DNA of 36,848 bases from Comamonadaceae bacterium (GCA_947484245.1 CANKOT010000011.1:1-36848); one strand, 5' to 3'. Positions 19,537 through 27,002 are shown, numbered from the stretch's first letter. Translations and numbers: made by a program. Notes: generated by a model not told the origin, from the letters alone.

Positions 19537-21804
19537 TTATGCCGCCAATGGCAAAGATCGCAAGCGCTTGCCCGTGAGTTTGAACATGGCATTGGCCACC
19601 GCGGGAGCCAAAGGCGGCACAGCAGGTTCACCGACACCTTCAGGTGTCTGCGTGCTCGGCACAATCCAAGTTTCAACTAAAGGCGATTGCGCCATGCTGA
19701 CCAAGGGGTAATTGGTGAAGTTGGTTTGTTGAACCACCCCATCTTGAATGTCAATTTGTCCAAACAGGGCTGCAGTCAAAGCAAAACTGACCGAGCTTTC
19801 AACTTGCTGTGCAACCGTGCCGGGGTTGACCACAGTGCCGCAATCGATGGCACAAACCACGCGATGAACACGGGGCTTGCCATCTTGTATCGACACTTCA
19901 GCCACTTGCGCCACGATAGAGCCAAATGACTTGTGCAAAGCCACGCCATGCGCATGACCTGCTGGCAACGCAGCAGCCCACTTCGCTTTGTCTGCAGCCA
20001 ACTTCAAAACGGCTGCATAACGGGGTGCATTTTTCAGCAGCGTCAACCGAAATGCCACTGGATCTTGTTTGGACTCAAGCGCCAACTCATCGATGAAGCA
20101 CTCAGAAAAGAAAGCATTGTGTGAATGACCCACCGAACGCCAAAAACCAACGGGTACCCCCATGCGCGTGGACACATGCGCCATGTGTTGATTGGCAAAC
20201 CCATAAGGCAAATCAAACAAACCTTCAGCAGTCGTTTTGTCGGGCGCATCAAAGGGGCCAGACAGTGCAGGCAAAACGCGCGACATCCAACGCGGCGAAA
20301 CAGCGTCGCCTGCCGACTTGATGCGCAAACTCTCAACTTCGCCTTTGGCATTGATCGCAGCACTCAATTGCGCCACTTGCATAGGACGGTAAAAATCGTG
20401 CGTCATGTCTTCTTCACGCGTCCAAACCAGTTGAACCGGCGCGCCATCAAGTGCCATGGCAATTTGGGTGACTTGTACCACCACATCGGCTTCTAAGCGT
20501 CGGCCAAATCCACCGCCCAACAGCGTGACGTTCACTTTGACTTTGTCATCTGATAGATTGGCTATCTTGGCAGCCGCCGCACGGGCCAAACCTGGCACTT
20601 GCGTAGGCGCCCAAATTTCAAGCACGCCATCCTTGAACTGCGCTGTGCAGTTGATGGGCTCCATGGTGGCATGTGCCAAATAGGGTGCTGTGTACTGCGC
20701 TTCAATGATGCGCACAGCACTGCCTTCAGCTTTGGCTGCATCGCCTTTTTCGTAAAAAGAAAAGCCCTTTTCTGTTTTGAGTTTCTCCTTGAGATCAGCC
20801 TCAATGCGCTTGGTCTCAATAGCGCCTTCGGCACGCTGCAACCACTTGGTTTTGACTTTATCGGCAGCCTGCTTGGCGTGCCAAGTCGATTTAGCAACCA
20901 CTGCAAAGCCCGGTGCAGAGCCTGATGCGCTGACCAACTGCACACACTTCACCACGCCCGGCATAGCCAGCGCTTCTGTGGCATCCATGCTGCTTAAGGT
21001 GCCGCCCATCTGTGGAACTTGAACCACACTGGCAAAAAGCATGTTGGGCAAACGCACGTCGATCCCGAACACGGCTGAGCCGTTGATTTTTGGAAGCAAG
21101 TCTGCGCGAGCCGTTGGCTTGCCAATGAGGGTCCAATCTTTGCGATCTTTCGGTACGACATTTTTTGGCGTCTGTGCAGCCGCACCTTTTGCAAACTCTC
21201 CAAAATGAGCTGACTTGCCAGCGGCATGACTTAGCAATCCCTCTTTGACCTTGATCTCTTGCAAAGGGACTTTCCATTGGTCTGCTGCAGCCAACAACAA
21301 GCTGGCCTTGGCGGTAGCAGCCGCTAATCTCAAATGCAACCAAGCATCTTTCACAGATGAAGAGCCCCCCGTTGCATTGACCCCTAACTCGCGTGCAACT
21401 TTGCCGACGATCCACTCACCGCTGTGAACCACAAAAGGCTTGTCACCGCCCTCTGATTGAAGCGGGTGAAATGGCAAGGTGCCCACAAACATGGCCACGT
21501 TGCCATAGATGCTGTCGTGGCCTGCTTGCTCTAATCGGATTTGACTCAAGGGCACATCAAGCTCTTCAGCCACCAGCATAGAAAGCGCGTTGTGAATGCC
21601 TTGCCCCATGTCACTGCGGTGCATGGCTAAAACGACACCACCATCTTTGGTAATTTTGATCCACCCATTGAGGGCTATATCCCCTTCGGTGAGCAACATG
21701 TTGCCGGGTTTGCCCAAACGTGAGCGCTCGGGCATCACGCCCCAGCCCACCACCAGCGCACCCGTGATGCCCAGACCGCTTAATATCAGGTTGCGGCGCT
21801 TCAT
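19537..21804 (-). CDS. Molybdopterin-binding subunit of an IorB-type aldehyde/N-heterocycle oxidoreductase
   Basis: The large subunit of a xanthine-oxidase-family molybdenum hydroxylase, most like isoquinoline 1-oxidoreductase IorB; 755 residues. The N-terminus has a twin-arginine signal (M-K-R-R-N-L-I-L-S then hydrophobic), so the folded holoenzyme is probably exported to the periplasm. Cofactor segments visible are [45 protein letters not shown] and, near the end, [14 protein letters not shown] with the catalytic Glu. The ATG overlaps the stop of the [2Fe-2S] gene as ATGA. The true substrate is unknown: such enzymes act on aldehydes or N-heterocycles. No cytochrome subunit is next to it. 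Confidence 0.92.
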   Translation of the reverse strand: MKRRNLILSGLGITGALVVGWGVMPERSRLGKPGNMLLTEGDIALNGWIKITKDGGVVLAMHRSDMGQGIHNALSMLVAEELDVPLSQIRLEQAGHDSIYGNVAMFVGTLPFHPLQSEGGDKPFVVHSGEWIVGKVARELGVNATGGSSSVKDAWLHLRLAAATAKASLLLAAADQWKVPLQEIKVKEGLLSHAAGKSAHFGEFAKGAAAQTPKNVVPKDRKDWTLIGKPTARADLLPKINGSAVFGIDVRLPNMLFASVVQVPQMGGTLSSMDATEALAMPGVVKCVQLVSASGSAPGFAVVAKSTWHAKQAADKVKTKWLQRAEGAIETKRIEADLKEKLKTEKGFSFYEKGDAAKAEGSAVRIIEAQYTAPYLAHATMEPINCTAQFKDGVLEIWAPTQVPGLARAAAAKIANLSDDKVKVNVTLLGGGFGRRLEADVVVQVTQIAMALDGAPVQLVWTREEDMTHDFYRPMQVAQLSAAINAKGEVESLRIKSAGDAVSPRWMSRVLPALSGPFDAPDKTTAEGLFDLPYGFANQHMAHVSTRMGVPVGFWRSVGHSHNAFFSECFIDELALESKQDPVAFRLTLLKNAPRYAAVLKLAADKAKWAAALPAGHAHGVALHKSFGSIVAQVAEVSIQDGKPRVHRVVCAIDCGTVVNPGTVAQQVESSVSFALTAALFGQIDIQDGVVQQTNFTNYPLVSMAQSPLVETWIVPSTQTPEGVGEPAVPPLAPAVANAMFKLTGKRLRSLPLAA

Positions 21805-22253
21805 GCTTGTGCTCCAGCCGCGCGGTGAATAGCAGCACGCACACGTTGGTAGGTGCCGCATCTGCACAGGTTGGTCATGACTTCGTCGATGTCAGCATCG
21901 GTAGGTTTGGGCTTTCTTTCAAGAAGCGCAGCAGCAGCCATGAGCATGCCACTTTGGCAGTAACCGCACTGAGGCACTTGCTCGGCGATCCAAGCCAGTT
22001 GTAAGGGATGCGGTTTTTCGGGGGTGCCCAATGATTCGATGGTTTTGATTTTTGCTCCGGCTACGCTTGATACCGGCGTCACGCATGAGCGAACAGGTTG
22101 GCCGTCTTTGTGGACTGTGCATGCACCACAGGCAGCAACGCCGCAGCCGAATTTGGTACCCGTGAGGTTCATTGAGTCGCGAAGGACCCACAGCAAGGGC
22201 ATCTGGGGGTCTACGTCTAGGGTGACGTTGTTTCCGTTGACTGTAAGGTTCAT
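21801..22253 (-). CDS. [2Fe-2S] subunit (IorA-type) of the molybdenum oxidoreductase
   Basis: The small electron-transfer subunit, 150 residues. The plant-type [2Fe-2S] centre uses C37-x4-C42-x2-C45 and C57. The second centre, in an all-helical domain, uses C96-x2-C99 (QCGYCQSG) and C130-x-C132 (LCRCGTY). It has no signal peptide and would travel with the twin-arginine subunit. It overlaps the large-subunit gene by 4 bases. It is the first gene of the run iorA-iorB-apaG-eamA and is followed upstream by repeat copy 1. Confidence 0.94.
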   Translation of the reverse strand: MNLTVNGNNVTLDVDPQMPLLWVLRDSMNLTGTKFGCGVAACGACTVHKDGQPVRSCVTPVSSVAGAKIKTIESLGTPEKPHPLQLAWIAEQVPQCGYCQSGMLMAAAALLERKPKPTDADIDEVMTNLCRCGTYQRVRAAIHRAAGAQA

Positions 22254-22335
22254 ATGGCTTTTCTAGGTTGGCAAGTAGAAGTGCTTGGAATACTGGGATG
22301 CTATCAGGTCGTTTGATTGTTTTCTTCACAATAGA

Positions 22336-22417
22336 GCGTTGGGCAGTTAGCCTATTTGGGGCTTCCTCATACTGGGGCGTTGAGCAGTTAGCCTATTGGG
22401 GGCTTCCTCATACTGGG
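22336..22417 (+). repeat. Two 41-bp tandem units at the left of copy 1
   Basis: Each unit is the left arm of hairpin 1 plus the first 13 bases of its loop, ending ACTGGG and returning to GCGTTGAGC (GCGTTGGGC in the first). The first unit differs from the second at two positions. The second unit is the one that forms hairpin 1. Confidence 0.85.
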
Positions 22418-22600
22418 GTACCAGAAATCGTCAGCCCCCAATAGGCTAACTGCTCAACTTTCTAGCGCGGAAAACCTCTGAACACCAACACTGCTGTTCG
22501 CAGCTGGGTGAGGGTGAGGTGGGTGGGTGACGATTTCTGGTACTCCAGTATGAGGAGCCCGCCCACCTCACCCTCGCCCAGCGAGCTCAGCGAACTCAGC
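22336..22600 (+). repeat. Twin-hairpin repeat element, copy 1
   Basis: First of three direct copies. It starts with two 41-bp tandem units (22336-22376 and 22377-22417). Hairpin 1 has a perfect 26-bp stem (22379-22404 with 22433-22458) and a 28-nt loop (22405-22432). A 44-nt linker holds a small stem-loop with a TTCG loop near 22493-22504. Hairpin 2 pairs 22503-22528 with 22557-22582 (three of 26 pairs are G-T) around a 28-nt loop (22529-22556). The two big loops are complementary at 27 of 28 positions, the odd one being a G-T pair. The 3' edge is a CTCAGC motif followed by seven A. The strand given is arbitrary. Confidence 0.9.
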
Positions 22601-22609
22601 AAAAAAAGA

Positions 22610-23113
22610 TCAAAGCAGTGCCTTAATGTCTTTCACCAACAAAAACAAATGATACGGATCAGTAGGGCTTTCTTCGAACTCCCAATGGCGGTACCAACTT
22701 CTAGCTTCCTCGTCCTTCGCATGAACCAAAAGTGCCCGAATGCCAGCAATGTCTGCAGCCTGCACAGTTCGAAGCAATGCATTTTTCAGCAGTGCTTTGC
22801 CCAGACCTTGTCGCTGATATCTTTGATCTATGGCCAGTCTGGCAAGAATCATGACAGGCACTGGATGCCGCGGAATTCCTTTCATCACACGCGGCGCAGA
22901 ATGTGATGGCTCAACGCTGCCAACGGCCAAGCTGTAAAACCCAGCAACCTGGCCAGCATTGCAACTCACATAAGTTTGTGAACTGTTTGATCTTTGATTA
23001 ACGAAAGCAAAGCGCTGTAAAAACTCATTCATGGCAACATGCCCACAATCAAACGACTCCACGCCATCAGTGACGCTCAGCTTGTGGACTGGCTCAAAGG
23101 TATGAGCGCTCAA
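22610..23113 (-). CDS. GNAT-family toxin (TacT-like)
   Basis: An acetyltransferase toxin of a type II toxin-antitoxin pair, 167 residues. TacT-like toxins acetylate the amino group of aminoacyl-tRNA and block translation. The acetyl-CoA loop is Q100-R-Q-G-L-G105 in LARLAIDQRYQRQGLGKALL, and Y141 sits where TacT has its catalytic tyrosine (SWYRHWEFEE). The N-terminal SFDCGHVAMNEFLQRFA is the usual start. The frame begins with TTG at 23111-23113, overlapping the antitoxin stop by 4 bases (TTGA) with AAAGG nine bases upstream; this is the best start but not certain. The stop abuts repeat copy 1. Confidence 0.92.
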   Translation of the reverse strand: MSAHTFEPVHKLSVTDGVESFDCGHVAMNEFLQRFAFVNQRSNSSQTYVSCNAGQVAGFYSLAVGSVEPSHSAPRVMKGIPRHPVPVMILARLAIDQRYQRQGLGKALLKNALLRTVQAADIAGIRALLVHAKDEEARSWYRHWEFEESPTDPYHLFLLVKDIKALL

Positions 23114-23388
23114 CCGAGCAAACCTTTATCGGACAAGAGTTTCTTGAGCTTGGGTTTAGGTTTCACCGGTTGATCGAGAGCCTTCTGAAATGCTGTCCAA
23201 GTCTCTTTGCTAAGGTCAAACTTTGTGCGATCGGCGAGTGCTTGGTTAGCTGCAGTGATACCGGCATCCAATAAAAATTCACTCACGTTTTTGTGTGAAA
23301 CGCGCGCGGCTTCCTGCAATAACTGTTTGACAGGGGTACTTGCACGAACATCGATGCGCTCGGATTTGGGATTGAGAGATGCAGGCAT
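23110..23388 (-). CDS. DUF1778 antitoxin
   Basis: Antitoxin partner of the GNAT toxin. The ATG at 23388 gives 92 residues with an N-terminal ribbon-helix-helix DNA-binding part (SERIDVRASTPVKQLLQEAARVSHKNVSEFLLDAG), typical of DUF1778 proteins, which bind their own promoter and wrap the toxin with the C-terminal tail. The tail is Lys/Pro-rich. Another in-frame ATG at 23421 (preceded by CCGGA) is possible and would add 11 residues. The frame stays open to 23562 but that part enters repeat copy 2 and is not protein-like. It lies upstream of and overlaps the toxin, the standard order. Confidence 0.9.
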   Translation of the reverse strand: MPASLNPKSERIDVRASTPVKQLLQEAARVSHKNVSEFLLDAGITAANQALADRTKFDLSKETWTAFQKALDQPVKPKPKLKKLLSDKGLLG

Positions 23389-23527
23389 GGGCGCACTATT
23401 GGCGATTAAAAGTTGAATCATAACGTCCGGATGATGTACTGACAAGTGCTGTTTGATAGTTGGTTTGTTGATCGTACAAAGACTTGTAATTTTTGAGCTT
23501 GCTAATGCTTGCTCTCTTTGATGTTGA

Positions 23528-23609
23528 GCGTTGAGCAGCAAGGCTAAGGGCAGCTTCCTCATACTAGAGCGTTGAGCAGTTAGCCTATTGGGGGCTTCCT
23601 CATACTGGA
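23528..23609 (+). repeat. Two 41-bp tandem units at the left of copy 2, two sequence types
   Basis: The first unit (23528-23568) is a variant: it keeps GCGTTGAGCAG at the start and CTTCCTCATACT at the end but has a different 15-bp middle (CAAGGCTAAGGGCAG). The second unit (23569-23609) is the standard type and forms hairpin 1. Confidence 0.85.
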
Positions 23610-23793
23610 GTACCAGAAATCGTCAGCCCCCAATAGGCTAACTACTCAACTTCTGGCGTGCGGAAAATCTCTGACGGCCAACACTGCTGTTCGCAGCTGG
23701 GTGGGGGTGAGGTGGGTGGGTGACGATTTCTGGTACTCCAGTATGAGGAACCCACCCACCTCACCCTCACCCAGCGAGCCCAGCAAGCTCAGC
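23528..23793 (+). repeat. Twin-hairpin repeat element, copy 2
   Basis: Same layout and orientation as copy 1. Hairpin 1: 23571-23596 with 23625-23650, 25 of 26 pairs, loop 23597-23624. Hairpin 2: 23696-23721 with 23750-23775, all 26 paired with one G-T, loop 23722-23749. The two loops are perfect reverse complements over all 28 bases. The linker has a few changes compared with the other copies but keeps the TTCG stem-loop. An extra GTTGAGC lies just left of the first unit (23523-23529). The right edge is CTCAGC, without the A-tract seen in copies 1 and 3. Confidence 0.9.
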
Positions 23794-23805
23794 CATAATC
23801 CAAAG

Positions 23806-24321
23806 ATGAAAAAGAAAGTAGCCCTACCGCTATTGGCCATCGTCTTAGCAGGCGTCATTGCCTCACACATCAGCTTCAAAGCTGCTGACCACAGCTATCT
23901 GATGGTGGTTGACGGCATAGAAATCGACGTTCTTGGAAAAATTCAAAACCAATGGCTTGTGCACACTCAAAATTGCAAGAATGTGTCTCAACCCATCGCA
24001 GACGAAGCAATCTTTCAAGACATCCACAAAGCCATTCAATCCTATAGCCCTCCGCAATCTCAATCTGCGCAAATTGCCGGCATTTGGACCCTCGGAAAAT
24101 GGAGCGTGGCAGAGGTCGAGTTTGAAACTCTTCTGCCCGCTGTTGTCACACTTCAAATGAATGACAGTGGACAGCAAATTGTGCCGCGTGGTATTTGGAG
24201 TGGCCATACCAAACCTTGGCTGGCAGCGCCATTGATTCGGACTTATCTCAAAACACAAGTTCCTGAGATTCCCAGCCAGTTGATCTATTGTTTTGACCCT
24301 CGCTCAAAATCTTTCAACTGA
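23806..24321 (+). CDS. Hypothetical exported or membrane-anchored protein
   Basis: A 171-residue protein I do not recognise. The ATG at 23806 starts MKKKVALPLLAIVLAGVIASH, a basic then hydrophobic N-terminus that is a Sec signal or a single membrane anchor. The rest is a mixed alpha/beta domain with the segments LMVVDGIEIDVLGKIQN, WTLGKWSVAEVEFETLLP and PWLAAPLIRTYLKTQVPEIP, and two cysteines (HTQNCKN, LIYCFDP) that could form a disulfide outside the cytoplasm. The open frame reaches back to 23701, but those 35 codons lie in hairpin 2 of repeat copy 2 and are rejected. It starts 13 bp after the repeat and is the first gene of the segment between copies 2 and 3. Confidence 0.75.
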   Translation: MKKKVALPLLAIVLAGVIASHISFKAADHSYLMVVDGIEIDVLGKIQNQWLVHTQNCKNVSQPIADEAIFQDIHKAIQSYSPPQSQSAQIAGIWTLGKWSVAEVEFETLLPAVVTLQMNDSGQQIVPRGIWSGHTKPWLAAPLIRTYLKTQVPEIPSQLIYCFDPRSKSFN

Positions 24322-24441
24322 ATCCGCTATACCTCGATCAATCACTTAAGCGGCAATAGGCTTTTGTGCACTCCGGCAATTCACGGAATTGTCACAATTG
24401 ACCAACACCATCAATTCAATTTTTCATTGAAAAGTGATGCT

Positions 24442-25509
24442 ATGAATTCGATGGGTGTTCTTGTCAGAAGATTGTTTCATTTAGGGGGCCTTGGCTTGCT
24501 CTCATTGATCGTTGCCTGCGGAGGGTCAGGCGGAGGAGCAGAGGACGCAACAAGTTCGTCAAATTCGTCTGACACATCGAACGCGCATAGCACTGGCGCA
24601 ATCACCCTGAAGCCTCCCAAACTATCATTTTCAGACACCGGATTGAGTGTGAGCGATGGCGTCACGCGAAATGGATTGTGGGCCGTAGACAGTGATTATT
24701 CTTGGGAGTTCTCTTTGGACCAAGGTGTGACCTGGACCATAGGCTCTGGCAAATCCTTTGAAGTGAAAGGTGATGGCCCCAAAATGATTTGGGTTCGTGC
24801 ACGCGACAACGCTGGCAATAAATCTGAGATCGTTGTGGTGACATGTGTCCTAGACACCATGGCTCCGGCACCCGTTACTGTGAGCCCAAGCGTTGACGGT
24901 TTCACCCGAACACTTCAGTTGACGGGCCTTGAAGCAAATGCAAAGTGGGAGTATTCGCTGGACAACCAGGTCAGCTGGCATGCAGGCAGCGGATCAGCTT
25001 TGGGGGCTTTGGGCAATGGGCTAAGCATGGTTTGGCTTCGCCAAGTCGATTTGGCTGGCAACGCATCTGCCTCGCAGGCCTTTGATCTTCAAGCAGCAGG
25101 GTCGAGCATGAGCCATGAAGCCTCAACCAACCCACTGCAACCTAGCAAAATGGCTGAAGGTTTGCTCACGATGCTCATCCATGGCGTTGTGGTTCGTGGC
25201 GATGCTGACTATGTTCGGTGGGACATTCCCAAAAACCATCGAATCAAGTCGGTCAGGTTGGTTCGCTATGTGTCAGAAGATGCCATTGCGTTTTATGCAA
25301 TTCAATCAAGCAACGTGTTTGATGCAGGCGTAGACGTTAGCCGAATGCTCGTTTATGGTCACATGGGGCCTGCAGACTTAAACCGCAATGTCGTTGCCAA
25401 TATCCCCCCAGAGAAACTCGGCGAAGGCCCGATGACCATTTGGTTTCAACAGACCGGCACGCTGCCCACCGAGTACGCCATAGAGATTAATTTGCAAGTC
25501 GTGAATTGA
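24442..25509 (+). CDS. Lipoprotein with two Ig-like repeats
   Basis: A 355-residue outer-envelope lipoprotein. The ATG at 24442 is followed by a signal with lipobox L-I-V-A-C and then GGSGGG plus a Ser/Thr/Asp-rich linker. Two related modules follow, about 50-140 and 145-225. Each has W-x-(Y/F)-S-L-D-x-x-V-(S/T)-W, then GSG, then a V-W-x-R-x-x-D-x-A-G-N-x-S end, which is the pattern of bacterial Ig-like adhesion repeats. The C-terminal 130 residues form a separate domain with no obvious family. It may be a surface or periplasmic binding protein. Its 3' end overlaps the convergent hydrolase by 23 bp. Confidence 0.83.
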   Translation: MNSMGVLVRRLFHLGGLGLLSLIVACGGSGGGAEDATSSSNSSDTSNAHSTGAITLKPPKLSFSDTGLSVSDGVTRNGLWAVDSDYSWEFSLDQGVTWTIGSGKSFEVKGDGPKMIWVRARDNAGNKSEIVVVTCVLDTMAPAPVTVSPSVDGFTRTLQLTGLEANAKWEYSLDNQVSWHAGSGSALGALGNGLSMVWLRQVDLAGNASASQAFDLQAAGSSMSHEASTNPLQPSKMAEGLLTMLIHGVVVRGDADYVRWDIPKNHRIKSVRLVRYVSEDAIAFYAIQSSNVFDAGVDVSRMLVYGHMGPADLNRNVVANIPPEKLGEGPMTIWFQQTGTLPTEYAIEINLQVVN

Positions 25510-26614
25510 TTTTTTCCAACAACCAACTCTCACCATGCTTCAGCACAAAAAAGTTCAGAGGCGCAGCGGACTCTTTCTTGGCAATCTCTAAATCCTTCGG
25601 CGCCTGATCCAAAGGCTCGTCGCTCATGCCGTCAAAGGTACCCCAGTGAATGCCGATGGCCGCTTTGGCTTTGACATCTCGCATGGTCTGAAGGGCCTCA
25701 TTTGGATTGACATGGGAGTCCTTCATGAACCAACGAGGTTCATAAGCGCCAATTGCAATAGCCGCCAAGTCAAAGCCACCCATTCGCTCACCAATGTCTT
25801 TGGTATCACGCGAGTAGGCAAGGTCGCCAGAAAACCAGAATCGAAAATCTGGATGCATGAAGGCCCAACTGCCCCAGAGAGTTTCGTAGCGATCGCCAAT
25901 TGACCGTGCACTCCAATGTTGTACCGCCAGAAAATGCAACTCCAGGTTTTTTGTTTTGCCTTTGATGCTGGCGTGTTGATCCCAATCCAGCGCAATGACG
26001 TTGCGTGCCGGACCATCCAAAACTGCGCCTTTAATTTCTTTCTTGAACCAATGCTGAATGCCAAGCGGTACAAAGAAACGACTGCCCGAATGACGAGTCA
26101 TGAGTGCCTGAACGGTTTCTTGGTCCAAATGATCCCAGTGGTTGTGTGAGATCACCACAGCATCAATTCTTGGAAGTTTGTCGAACGGAATGCCAGGTGC
26201 CTGATGCCGTTTGGGGCCAGCAAAACTAAAGGGTGAAGCACGTTGACCCCAGTGCGGATCTGTCAAAAGGTTCAGGCCATCGATTTGAACCAGCAGCGTT
26301 GAATGTCCAACCCATGTCACTCTGGGTTGGGTGCTGTCGCTGTTGATCAATTCAAGGTTTGGTTCGATACCCACGATGGGCTTAGCAGGCGGTTTGGGCA
26401 AGCCATCTCGCATGCGTTCCCATTGCCAGCGCAGCAAGCCTGGTTTGTCGGATCGTTCTGAGTAACGGTTAGAAAATCCGTCCGGGCGGTGGTGTGGTTT
26501 GCTGGCGTCGTAGTCGGGGTTGGCACGAGGCGCCCTGCTGACGCAGGCTGCTATCAGGGCGCAAGCCAATGCAGTTATTGCAACCAATACGAAGGCTTTG
26601 CGAAATTTCAACAT
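25487..26614 (-). CDS. Metallo-beta-lactamase-fold hydrolase, lipoprotein (NAPE-PLD/UlaG-like)
   Basis: A 375-residue hydrolase with the H157-N-H-W-D-H162 metal motif. The further ligand regions are seen in FSGDLAYSRDTK and AIGIHWGTFD. The fold and the segments WVGHSTLLVQIDGLNLLTDPHWGQRASPFSFAGPKR match the bacterial branch related to N-acyl-phosphatidylethanolamine phospholipase D and UlaG. The N-terminus carries a lipobox (L-I-A-A-C24), so it is anchored in the envelope. The substrate is unknown; a phospholipid or other phosphodiester is a reasonable guess. It lies between repeat copies 2 and 3 and converges on the Ig-like lipoprotein gene. Confidence 0.88.
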   Translation of the reverse strand: MLKFRKAFVLVAITALACALIAACVSRAPRANPDYDASKPHHRPDGFSNRYSERSDKPGLLRWQWERMRDGLPKPPAKPIVGIEPNLELINSDSTQPRVTWVGHSTLLVQIDGLNLLTDPHWGQRASPFSFAGPKRHQAPGIPFDKLPRIDAVVISHNHWDHLDQETVQALMTRHSGSRFFVPLGIQHWFKKEIKGAVLDGPARNVIALDWDQHASIKGKTKNLELHFLAVQHWSARSIGDRYETLWGSWAFMHPDFRFWFSGDLAYSRDTKDIGERMGGFDLAAIAIGAYEPRWFMKDSHVNPNEALQTMRDVKAKAAIGIHWGTFDGMSDEPLDQAPKDLEIAKKESAAPLNFFVLKHGESWLLEKINSRLAN

Positions 26615-26667
26615 GGGTTAATTTAAAGGATGAAGTATTGAATTAGCTGTTTGTATTTTCAGATGGA

Positions 26668-26790
26668 ACGTTGAGCAGTTAGCTTATTGGGGGCTTCCTC
26701 ATACTGAAGCGTTGAGCAGCAAGGCTAAGGGCAGCTTCCTCATACTAGAGCGTTGAGCAGTTAGCCTATTGGAGGCTTCCTCATACTGGA
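26668..26790 (+). repeat. Three 41-bp tandem units at the left of copy 3
   Basis: Units at 26668-26708, 26709-26749 and 26750-26790. The middle unit is the CAAGGCTAAGGGCAG variant and is identical over its 41 bases to the first unit of copy 2. The outer two are of the standard type. The third forms hairpin 1. Confidence 0.85.
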
Positions 26791-26965
26791 GTACCAGAAA
26801 TCGTCAGCCCCCAATAGGCTAACTACTCAACTTTCTAGCGCGGAAAACTTCTGAACACCATCACTGCTGTTCGCAGTCTGGGTGGGTGTGCATTGGGCGG
26901 GCAACGATTTCTGGTACTCCAGTATGAGGCGCACGCCCAATGCACACCCGCCCAGCGAGCTCAGC
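26668..26965 (+). repeat. Twin-hairpin repeat element, copy 3
   Basis: The longest copy. Hairpin 1: 26752-26777 with 26806-26831, 24 of 26 pairs, loop 26778-26805. Hairpin 2: 26878-26902 with 26931-26955, 25 positions with one mismatch and one G-T, loop 26903-26930. The loops are complementary at 26 of 28 positions, the two exceptions being at the ends. The stem of hairpin 2 has a different sequence from copies 1 and 2 but remains paired. The right edge CTCAGC is followed by seven A, which also serve as the T-tract of the tRNA-Ser terminator on the other strand. Confidence 0.9.
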
Positions 26966-26998
26966 AAAAAAATAGCCTAGCAATCTAGCGAGGCTATT
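26965..26998 (-). terminator. Rho-independent terminator of tRNA-Ser
   Basis: On the minus strand an 8-bp stem (26991-26998 with 26971-26978) is followed by a run of T (26966-26972). It begins 5 bases after the encoded CCA of the tRNA and ends exactly at the right edge of repeat copy 3. Confidence 0.8.
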
Positions 26999-27002
26999 AA
27001 CT

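Noticed and set aside
22379..22458. Integron attC site: GTTGAGC and GCTCAAC fit the GTTRRRY/RYYYAAC core motifs
   Set aside because: The order is inside out. An attC has RYYYAAC on the left and GTTRRRY on the right, while here GTTGAGC comes first on both strands. The stem is perfect, without the unpaired bases of attC, and no integrase gene is in the window.
22336..22600. REP/BIME sequence or retron non-coding RNA
   Set aside because: REP palindromes are much shorter and come with a RAYT transposase; no RAYT and no reverse transcriptase is in the window. The possibility of a distant helper remains.
22508..22906. 132-residue frame on the plus strand
   Set aside because: It starts in hairpin 2 of repeat copy 1 and continues antisense to the GNAT toxin gene.
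26668..26790. CRISPR array
   Set aside because: The 41-bp units are head to tail without spacers, only two or three in number, and no cas gene is near.
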